NCBI RefSeq assembly: GCF_010550675.1
Contig: NZ_JAAGOA010000004.1
Coordinates: forward strand, 62,001 to 126,000
Origin: Phytoactinopolyspora halotolerans
GTDB taxonomy: Bacteria > Actinomycetota > Actinomycetes > Jiangellales > Jiangellaceae
Direction: 5' to 3'
Length of the DNA stretch: 64,000 nt
Positions 54,258 to 60,903 of this stretch are shown here, in pieces. Each line of letters starts with the position of its first letter. Positions within the stretch are counted from its first letter, which is position 1. A program made the translations under genes and the position numbers. The notes beneath the pieces were generated by a model, which worked only from the letters and a program-made list of their open reading frames with translations, did no database searches and was not told the origin of the DNA.

Positions 54258-55285
54258 CTGTGCCCCGCCTGCCGATGTCCGGATTTCGCGGTACCACGGC
54301 CACGGCCGCGGCCGAGGTTCCCGGGCGGCGATCACCGCACGGAAGCGCTCCGCCGGTTGTCGGCGGTGGCGCCGCGCGTCCGACCAGCCGTACCGGACCA
54401 CCTCGAGTCCGTACTCTCACATAGCCTCCACTCGTGTTCGCGCCGCGCGGTGATCACGGCCGCCGCGTCGAGCCGATCGTTGTATTTCAGGTCCCCGTCG
54501 CCCTCGAGCGCCAGCCATCGGTCGTCCGGCAGATGGTCCGGCAGGAATCGTTCCGGGGCCGAGATCGACCCAGGCGCTGGAGGTAGGGATGGGAGATCGT
54601 GCTCGATGAACCCCAGCCGTCCCAGCGTTTCCAGGGCGGACTCGGCGTAGGGATCGGCATGCTCGATGACTCAGCTCGCTTCGGCGACCCCTGGCCATCG
54701 ACGCTGCATCTCAAGGACGTCGCGCAGATCATCCATCATGGTGCCGGCGGCGAGGACGGCATCGGCGAGGACCAGGCCCTGCTCGCGGTCCTCGGTCCGA
54801 GTCAGGTCGACCACCAGGCGCGCATCGGTGAGGGTCGGGCACCCGTCGACGACCGTGCGGTGTTCGGGCGGCAGCGCGACCGCACGGATGTCCCCGAACG
54901 CATAGTTCCCGTCCGCGCGCGAGCCCGGCGGCACGACCACGACCGGCTTCTCCGGAGGCCGGCCGACGGTGGGCAGTTCACGAACGGCGACGGCCGACCA
55001 TCCCGCCGCGTGTGCTTCTGGGCCACACACTGCGGCGAATGCGCGCGAGCGGAGCGCGAACGCCTGCCACGGCGATGCGTTCTCGTAGTCCTCCCGGCCG
55101 GCATACGTACCGTATGCAAGCTGCACCAGCAGGTCGGCGCGCACCAACCTCTGCAACCGTGGACGCGTCACACCGGCCGCCTGTGCGGAGCCGACCGTGA
55201 GCAGCCCGCCGCCCAGAGCGAGCAGCTCTTCGACGTCGCCGGGGAGACGGCTTAGGTGCGCGGTCACGCGTCGCATCGTCACCAT
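54240..55285 (-). pseudogene. Decayed AbiEi-type antitoxin gene
   Basis: The first part (from ATG 55285, MVTMRRVTAHLSRLPGDVEELLALGGGLLTVGSA) reads as an AbiEi antitoxin-like N-terminal HTH domain, with VTRPRLQRLVRADLLVQLAYGTY. An in-frame TGA at 54671-54673 interrupts it after WPGVAEAS. The same frame then continues with clear family sequence: VIEHADPYAESALETLGRLGFIE, WLALEGDGDLKYNDRLDAAA. Near 54420 a frameshift moves the end (YGLEVVRYGW...) into another frame that stops at 54240. One nonsense and one frameshift change make an active product unlikely. Solitary AbiEi-type genes without a toxin are common in actinobacteria; no AbiEii-type toxin is visible here. Confidence 0.78.
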
Positions 55286-55404
55286 GTGTGCGGTGTGAAC
55301 GGGAGCCCCAGTGCAGATCTGTGGATAACTCGCGCCACTTGCTGAGCGCACGCAACGCTTGGCCGCCGGAAACGGGGCCCAAACGTTACGTGTGCTCAGC
55401 AAGT
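55274..55404. repeat. 131-bp direct repeat, left copy, flanking hipBA
   Basis: 55274-55404 and 57103-57233 match without gaps and differ at only five positions (about 96% identity). The left copy starts inside the decayed AbiEi-like gene (it includes its first codons) and ends with a palindrome (arms about 55337-55364 and 55376-55404) of the TGAGC-RYACG-AACG family. The HipBA genes lie between the two copies. The gap 55405-55544 is clearly AT-richer than its surroundings from about 55467. Confidence 0.9.
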
Positions 55405-55474
55405 ACGGCACTTTGACATGGTCGCCCCGCCGGAGACCACCTTCGCCGATTGCGCACCAGGTCGCGAATTAACT

Positions 55475-55488
55475 GTTCAAAATAGAAC
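55475..55488 (+). promoter_or_regulatory. Candidate HipB operator in the hipBA promoter
   Basis: GTTC-AAAATA-GAAC is a perfect 4+4 palindrome in an AT-rich stretch before the antitoxin gene; a related TAGAACG recurs at 55524-55530. A TAGAAT hexamer (55517-55522) could be the -10 box. HipB-type antitoxins usually bind short palindromes here to repress their own operon. Confidence 0.45.
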
Positions 55489-55544
55489 GCTTATGGCCTG
55501 TGAAACGCTTGTGAGATAGAATTTAGAACGATTAGGAGGCGCCT

Positions 55545-55850
55545 GTGCAGCGGATGAGTTTGTTGACACAACACGACGTCGCGCGCCGGCTCGGGCAACG
55601 GGTGCGGGCGTTGCGTCTTCGTGCCGACATGAAGATCGAGACCTTGGCAGCCCAGGCTGGCGTGTCGGAGATGACGGTGCGTCGGTTCGAGACAACGGGG
55701 CGAGGTTCGGTCGACACGCTGTTGAGGCTGGCGTCGGCACTGGGGCGGTTGGATGAGTTCGCCGAGCTCCTCGCGCCGCCGCCGGCCACGTCGGTCGATG
55801 AGTTCGTGGCCCAGCGTGAGGAACCGAGACGGAAACGGGGGCGCCGGTGA
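55545..55850 (+). CDS. hipB: HipB-like antitoxin (XRE family)
   Basis: A 101-residue protein with a classic Cro/CI HTH: VARRLGQRVRALRLRADMKIETLAAQAGVSEMTVRRFETTGRGSVDTLLRLASALG (about residues 12-67). GTG 55545 follows AGGAGG (55534-55539). The next gene, hipA, overlaps its stop by 4 bases. In HipBA modules HipB neutralises HipA and represses the operon. The C-terminal tail is basic (EEPRRKRGRR). Confidence 0.88.
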   Translation: MQRMSLLTQHDVARRLGQRVRALRLRADMKIETLAAQAGVSEMTVRRFETTGRGSVDTLLRLASALGRLDEFAELLAPPPATSVDEFVAQREEPRRKRGRR

Positions 55851-57070
55851 GGCGTGTTCAGGTGCGGCTGCAATGGTCGCCCGATGAGATCTTTGAGGTC
55901 GGACTGCTGGCGTCGGACGGACGGACCACCGTCTTCGAGTACGCGGATTCGTTTGTCCGTCGGGGCTTGCCGCTGTCGCCGTTTCGTCTTCCGGTCGAAA
56001 CGGGCTTGCAGGAGTATCGTGACGATCGGACGTTCGGGCCATTGCCTGGCCTGTTCGATGACTCGCTGCCCGACGGCTGGGGCATGCTCCTCATGGATCG
56101 CGCACTGCGCCAGCGTGGCGTCGATGTGCGCACTGTGATGCCGCTCGACCGGCTGACGTACCTTGGGACACGAACCATGGGTGCGCTGACGTATCACCCC
56201 GCTGACGATGTCGACGATTCGTTCGGGCGGATCGATCTCGCGATGCTAGGTGAGCAGGCAACCGAGATACTTGCGGGCCACACGGATGAGGTCATGCCGG
56301 TGTTGGCAGCTGCGGGAGGCAGCGCTGGTGGCGCGCGCCCCAAGGTGGTGGTCGGTATCCGAGGCGATGAAGTCATCGCGGGCGACCAGGACCTGCCGGA
56401 TGGGTTCGAGCATTGGCTTGTCAAGTTTTTTGCGGAGTCCGACGACGGAGATGCCGGCCGTGTCGAGCATGCATACCTGGCAATGGCAGCTGCTGCGGGT
56501 ATCGATGTTCCGGCAACTCGCCTGTTCGCCGTCGGTGAGAACGGGCGAGCGTATCTCGGCGTGCGGCGATTCGACAGGTCTCCCGGTCATCGTCGGTGCC
56601 ACATGCACACCCTGAGTGGTCTCCTGCATGCCACGCATCGTGCGCCGTCGGTCGACTACGATGCGCTCCTCACGGTCACGGCGAGGCTCACGCGTGACTA
56701 TCGGGCGGTGCTGGAAGCGTTCCGCAGGATGGTGTTCAACATCGCCGTGCACAACCGGGACGATCACACCAAGAACTTCTCCTTCCTCATGGACTCGACG
56801 GGTAGGTGGAGCCTCTCGCCGGCGTATGACGTGACCTTCTCGGCTGGCCCGGGTGGCGAGCACACACTCGCCGTAGACGGTGAGGGCAGGGATCCCCGCC
56901 GCGATCATGTGCTTGCGGTTGCCGCTCGGGCGGAGATCAAGCACCGTGATGCCCAAGCCGTCCTCGATGCTGTCAATGCGGCCATCGCTCGATGGGACGA
57001 GTTCGCCACCGACTCACGTGTCAGCGCCCGGGTCGCCGAACGTGTCCGGGAAGCGATCAGGCAACTGTGA
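55847..57070 (+). CDS. hipA: HipA-type kinase toxin
   Basis: A 407-residue HipA family Ser/Thr kinase. The N-terminal couple domain (about residues 5-115, GPLPGLFDDSLPDGWGMLLMDRAL) is followed by the kinase domain. That has a Gly-rich ATP loop (AAAGGSAGGARPKVVVG), the catalytic HNRDDHTKNF (about 301-310) and the metal-binding AYDVTFS (about 326). HipA phosphorylates glutamyl-tRNA synthetase in E. coli, causing growth arrest; the target here is unknown. GTG 55847 overlaps hipB. Both key catalytic motifs are intact, so the module seems functional, unlike the neighbouring AbiEi remnant. Confidence 0.92.
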   Translation: MRRVQVRLQWSPDEIFEVGLLASDGRTTVFEYADSFVRRGLPLSPFRLPVETGLQEYRDDRTFGPLPGLFDDSLPDGWGMLLMDRALRQRGVDVRTVMPLDRLTYLGTRTMGALTYHPADDVDDSFGRIDLAMLGEQATEILAGHTDEVMPVLAAAGGSAGGARPKVVVGIRGDEVIAGDQDLPDGFEHWLVKFFAESDDGDAGRVEHAYLAMAAAAGIDVPATRLFAVGENGRAYLGVRRFDRSPGHRRCHMHTLSGLLHATHRAPSVDYDALLTVTARLTRDYRAVLEAFRRMVFNIAVHNRDDHTKNFSFLMDSTGRWSLSPAYDVTFSAGPGGEHTLAVDGEGRDPRRDHVLAVAARAEIKHRDAQAVLDAVNAAIARWDEFATDSRVSARVAERVREAIRQL

Positions 57071-57102
57071 AGAATCGTGACCACCGACGGACGTGCTGCT
57101 CA

Positions 57103-57233
57103 CATCGTCACCATGTGTGCGGTGTGAACGGGAGCCCCAGAGCAGATCTGTGGATATCTCGCGCCACTTGCTGAGCATACGTAACGCTTGGCCGCCGGAA
57201 ACGGGGCCCAAACGTTACGTGTGCTCAGCAAGT
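57103..57233. repeat. 131-bp direct repeat, right copy, flanking hipBA
   Basis: Gap-free match of 55274-55404. Its first bases would read, on the minus strand, as an orphan AbiEi-like start (ATGGTGACGATG followed at once by TGA). It contains the third palindrome (about 57166-57193 and 57205-57233). The repeat ends where a 28-bp tandem array begins. Confidence 0.9.
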
Positions 57234-57298
57234 GCGGTGCGGTGACGTGCGCTCAGGAAGTGCGGCGATGTTACGTGCGCTCGGGGAGTGCCGCGACG
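57215..57298. repeat. Three 28-bp tandem units at the end of the palindrome
   Basis: Units begin at 57215, 57243 and 57271 and resemble TTACGTGYGCTCAGCAAGTG followed by CGG. The third unit contains the stop and last codons (PERT, stop TAA) of the amidohydrolase gene on the minus strand. The units extend the arm sequence of the palindrome family. Confidence 0.7.
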
Positions 57299-58560
57299 CT
57301 GACGCCCTGCCGGTACACCGAGTGAACGTCGAGCACCGCCGACGGGTCGCGGAGCGGGTCGCCGTGGACGGCGAGGAGATCCGCGTCGAAGCCGGGCGCG
57401 ATGCGACCCTTGCGGCCATCCACCCGGCAGACCCGAGCCGCGTGGGACGTCACGGCGCGCAGCGCGTCGGCCGGCGTCCAGCCCAGCTCACGCACGAACT
57501 GGCCGACCGCATGCGGCAGTACGCCGTGTGGCTTCGGCGGGCCGATGCCGGCGTCGCTGCCGCACACGATGGTCACGCCCGCCTCGGTCAGCATGCGTCC
57601 CATGCCGATGATCCCGTTGATCCGGCTCGCGATCGGCGGCGGCAGGGGAAGGTCCGGGAGCATGCCCAGGGTGGCGGAGACCGGGATGCCGGCGGAGGCG
57701 ATGGCGGCGATCGTGTCCGGCACCGGCTCGACGCCGTCCTCGGTCATGAACGAGCAGTGCTCGATGGAGTCGAAGCCGGCGGCGACCACGTCGGCGATGG
57801 CCTGACCCGAGTGTGCGTGTGCCGTGATCGGCAGCCCTAGCCGGTGCGCCTCGTCCGCCGCGGCCCGCAGCTCGGCCAGCGAGTATTGCGGGAGCTCGGA
57901 GCGGGTGCCCTCGGTCATCAGGCCGCCGCTGGCCATCACCTTGATGACGTCGACGCCGCGCTCCGCGTGCTCGCGTACGGCGGCCCTGATGCCGTCGACG
58001 CCGTCCGCCTCGCCGCCCAGGGACCAGCAGTGTCCGCGCGTCGTCGTGATCGGCGGACCGGCGGTGAGGACGTGCGGACCGGCAGGGAACATCGAGGGTC
58101 CGGTTGGTGCTCGCCCGCTTGCGCCCGGTGCGGACGCTGCGCCCGGTGTGGACGCTGCCGCCAGTTCGTCCCGCAGCCGGAGCCCCAGGTAGTTGCGGTC
58201 ACCCAGGTCGCGCACCGTGGTGACGCCTGCCGCCAGGTGAGCCCGTGCGGCGGATCGCATGAGCTCGAGCGCCTCGTCGTCGCTGAGCTGCGCCAGCCGG
58301 CCGATCGGATCCGGGCCGGCATCGAACACCAGGTGGACGTGCGTGTCGATCAGGCCCGGCAGCAGGGTGACGTCGCCGAGGTCGATCACGTCGTCGACGT
58401 CATCGGGCGCGACGACGTGGTCGACGTGGGGGTGGCCGGTGCCGGTCGTCGTGCCCGACCGGATCGCCTGGATGCGGCCGTCATCGATCAGTATCGTCGG
58501 GTTCGGCAGGTCGACGGAGTCCTCGCCGTCGAATAGACGTGCCCCTCTAATTGCGAACAT
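57271..58560 (-). CDS. Amidohydrolase family protein (imidazolonepropionase-like)
   Basis: A 429-residue metal-dependent hydrolase. The first metal site is GLIDTHVHL (about residues 72-80). A possible bridging Lys lies in VDVIKVMASGG, the next metal His in ITAHAHSG and SIEHCSFM, and the last Asp in IVCGSDAGIG. The N-terminal beta sandwich (MFAIRGARLFDGEDSV) and C-terminal GRIAPGFDADLLAVHGDPLRD are typical. It may be a prolidase-like or other cyclic-amide hydrolase. Substrate unknown. Its last codons lie in the palindrome-derived 28-bp repeat. It is divergent from the cyclase gene. Confidence 0.88.
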   Translation of the reverse strand: MFAIRGARLFDGEDSVDLPNPTILIDDGRIQAIRSGTTTGTGHPHVDHVVAPDDVDDVIDLGDVTLLPGLIDTHVHLVFDAGPDPIGRLAQLSDDEALELMRSAARAHLAAGVTTVRDLGDRNYLGLRLRDELAAASTPGAASAPGASGRAPTGPSMFPAGPHVLTAGPPITTTRGHCWSLGGEADGVDGIRAAVREHAERGVDVIKVMASGGLMTEGTRSELPQYSLAELRAAADEAHRLGLPITAHAHSGQAIADVVAAGFDSIEHCSFMTEDGVEPVPDTIAAIASAGIPVSATLGMLPDLPLPPPIASRINGIIGMGRMLTEAGVTIVCGSDAGIGPPKPHGVLPHAVGQFVRELGWTPADALRAVTSHAARVCRVDGRKGRIAPGFDADLLAVHGDPLRDPSAVLDVHSVYRQGVSVAALPERT

Positions 58561-58755
58561 CGGTCAACCCCTCCATTGGTCGGCCCGGCGGCCTGACGCG
58601 CTCGGGCCGTCTGCGGGCGAGAGCGAGCGGTCATAGGAGCGTAGGGGCCCGTCACCACCACGGCACAGGGCGTGGACCGCCCAGTGGATGGGGTGCTGGC
58701 ACCCGGGGCGATCCGGTGGACCTCACCCTGGCGCCATGGATCGGGGCGCGGTGTG

Positions 58756-60096
58756 ATGTCTGGCATGACCTCGGCCGACGGACGGATCAGCGCGCTGCTG
58801 GCGGACGACAACGCGATCGTCCGGGCCGGCGTTCAGGCGCTGCTCTCCCTGTCCGGCGACATCGACGTCGTCGCGACGGCGGAGGACTACGACGGCGTGA
58901 TCGCGCAGGCGATGCAGCACCGTCCCCAGGTCCTGGTCACCGACATCCGGATGCCGCCCCGGTTCGCCGACGAGGGGATCGAGGCGGCCAAGGAGGTGCG
59001 GCAACGCCTGCCCGGGACAGGCGTCGTCGTCCTGTCCCAGTACGCGGACCCGGAGTACGCCGTGGCACTGCTGGCCCAGGGCGCGGCCGGATACGCGTAC
59101 TTGCTCAAGGACCGGGTCGCCGACTCCGACCGGCTGACCCGGGCGGTCCGTGAGGTGGCGGCGGGCGGCTCGATGCTCGATCCGGAGATCGTCGCTGCGC
59201 TCGTCGCGCCCGCCCGCAGCGGCACCGGCCTCTCCGACGACGAGGAGCGGCTGCTCACCATGGTGGCCGAAGGACGCGCGGTGAAGGCGATCGCGGCGAA
59301 CCTGGGCACCACCCCGGAAGCGGTCGACCACGCCGTCGAGCAGCTCTTTCTGCACTTGGCCAGGGACGCCAGCGCTGGGCGGCACGACGCGCTGACCCGG
59401 CTGCGCAAGCTGCACACAGCGATCCTCGACCGTGAGGAGCAGGGCGAGACGCTGAGCCGGCTGCTGCCGTCGCGGCTGGCCGACAAGCTGCGCGCCGACC
59501 CCTCGGCGATCGGCCGCACCGAGCGGCTGACGGTGACCGTCCTGATGTCGGACGTGCGCGGCTACTCCGGTATCGCCGAGCGTACCGATCCGTCCGTTTT
59601 AGCTCGCCAGCTGAATATGCACCGCAAAGCCATGAACTCTGCCATTCTTAAGCAAGAGGGGACCGTCATGCAGTACGTGGGGGACGCTGTGATGGCTGTG
59701 TTCGGCGCTCCATTCCCGCAGGCGGATCATGCCGAGCGGGCGCTGGCCGCTGCCCTGGACATGCACCGACGGCAGGCCGCGGTCGATCGCGGCTGGGTGG
59801 CCGAGGGGCTGGAGCCGTTCGGGATGGGCATCGGCCTGTCCACCGGCGAGGTCGCCGCCGCGCTGCTCGGCAGCGAGGAGCGGCTGGAGTACACGCTGGT
59901 CGGCGACACGGTGAACCTGGCCCAGCGGCTGCAAGACCTGGCCCGCCCGGCCGGTACGACGATCGCGAGCGAGGCGACCGCCGCGCTGGCGCCGTCCTGG
60001 GGATTCGAACCGCTGGATCCCGTACATGTCAAAGGACGCGATGCCCCGGTGACCGCCTGCCGCGTCGTCGGGACACCCGAGCGCGTCGCGCCGTGA
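58756..60096 (+). CDS. Receiver-HTH-adenylate/guanylate cyclase fusion protein
   Basis: A 446-residue protein with three parts. The receiver (about residues 10-130) has ALLADDNAIVRAGV, phospho-acceptor Asp in VLVTDIRMPP (about 62) and LLKDR. A LuxR-type HTH-like segment follows (about 158-205: LSDDEERLLTMVAEGRAVKAIAANLGTTPEAVDHAVEQLFLHL). The class III cyclase domain (about 255-430) has metal-binding Asp in SDVRGYS and VGDAVMAVFG, and TLVGDTVNLAQRL. The usual substrate Lys before this GD (DKFIGD in relatives) is Gln (MQYVGD). Codons at 59596-59670 are AT-rich and include a TTA (59599-59601). ATG 58756 and 58765 are possible starts. Expected to make a cyclic nucleotide in response to phosphorylation. 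Confidence 0.85.
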   Translation: MSGMTSADGRISALLADDNAIVRAGVQALLSLSGDIDVVATAEDYDGVIAQAMQHRPQVLVTDIRMPPRFADEGIEAAKEVRQRLPGTGVVVLSQYADPEYAVALLAQGAAGYAYLLKDRVADSDRLTRAVREVAAGGSMLDPEIVAALVAPARSGTGLSDDEERLLTMVAEGRAVKAIAANLGTTPEAVDHAVEQLFLHLARDASAGRHDALTRLRKLHTAILDREEQGETLSRLLPSRLADKLRADPSAIGRTERLTVTVLMSDVRGYSGIAERTDPSVLARQLNMHRKAMNSAILKQEGTVMQYVGDAVMAVFGAPFPQADHAERALAAALDMHRRQAAVDRGWVAEGLEPFGMGIGLSTGEVAAALLGSEERLEYTLVGDTVNLAQRLQDLARPAGTTIASEATAALAPSWGFEPLDPVHVKGRDAPVTACRVVGTPERVAP

Positions 60097-60102
60097 CGGT
60101 GC

Positions 60103-60142
60103 GCGCGACCGCATAGCTGAACGTGCCCCTGCGGGGTCGCGT
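60103..60142 (+). terminator. Weak inverted repeat between cyclase and ABC operon
   Basis: GCGCGACC (60103-60110) and GGTCGCG (60135-60141) can pair around a 24-base loop just after the cyclase stop. The site lies before the AGGAGG ribosome site of the ABC ATPase gene. Modest evidence only. Confidence 0.4.
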
Positions 60143-60165
60143 GACACGAACAGGAGGGGGCACAG

Positions 60166-60903
60166 ATGACGGAACAGGCGCTGAAAGCGCGCGGCGTGCG
60201 GCGGACGTTCGAGGCCGACCTGGCGCCGGTGCGTGCCCTGCGCGGAGTGGACCTGGACGTCGCGGACGGCGAGTTCGTCGCGCTGATGGGGCCGTCCGGC
60301 TGCGGGAAGTCGACACTGCTGAACATCTTCGCCGGGCTGGACCAGGCCGACGAGGGCGAGGTGATGGTCGACGGGCTGCGCGTCGACGGCCAGGACGAGA
60401 ACTGGCTGGCGAAGTTCCGGCGGCACCACGTCGGCATCGTCTTCCAGTTCTTCAACCTGCTCGAAGGGGTATCCGCGCTGGACAACATCGCGTTGCCGGC
60501 GATCCTCGGCGGGATGCGGCGTAAGGCGGCCGAGACGCGCGCCCGCGACCTGCTCGACCTGCTCGGCTTGGGCGACCGTACCGAGGAGGTGCCGTCGGTG
60601 CTCTCCGGCGGGCAGCGGCAGCGGCTGGCGATCGCCCGGGCGCTGGTCAACGAGCCCGCCGTGCTGCTCGCCGACGAGCCGACCGGCGCGCTGGACTCCG
60701 AGGGCGGCGTGGAGATCCTGGAGCTCTTCCGGCGGCTGCACGGCGACGGCCAGACCATCCTGATGGTCACCCACTCCGCGGAGGTGGCGGCCGGCGCGTC
60801 CCGCGTGGTCCGGATGCGCGACGGGCGGATTCTCGACGACGACGGCGGCGTTGCACGGGTAGAGGCCGACGACGCGGTGATGGTCGAGGACGCCAGACCG
60901 TGA
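60166..60903 (+). CDS. ABC transporter ATP-binding protein (LolD/MacB-type)
   Basis: A 245-residue ATPase. Walker A is GPSGCGKST (about residues 43-51), the signature LSGGQRQRLAIARALVNEP, Walker B VLLADEPTGALD, and the switch His in MVTHSAEVA. The FQFFNLLEGVSALDNI motif matches the MacB/LolD/FtsE group. AGGAGG lies just before the ATG. It overlaps the FtsX-type permease gene by 4 bases (GTGA). These ATPases drive mechanotransmission rather than import: efflux, lipoprotein sorting or cell-wall control. Confidence 0.94.
   Translation: MTEQALKARGVRRTFEADLAPVRALRGVDLDVADGEFVALMGPSGCGKSTLLNIFAGLDQADEGEVMVDGLRVDGQDENWLAKFRRHHVGIVFQFFNLLEGVSALDNIALPAILGGMRRKAAETRARDLLDLLGLGDRTEEVPSVLSGGQRQRLAIARALVNEPAVLLADEPTGALDSEGGVEILELFRRLHGDGQTILMVTHSAEVAAGASRVVRMRDGRILDDDGGVARVEADDAVMVEDARP

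Noticed and set aside
55274-57233. Composite transposon around hipBA
   Set aside because: The direct repeats contain no transposase or insertion-sequence ends, and no target-site duplication is apparent; they are better described as flanking repeats.
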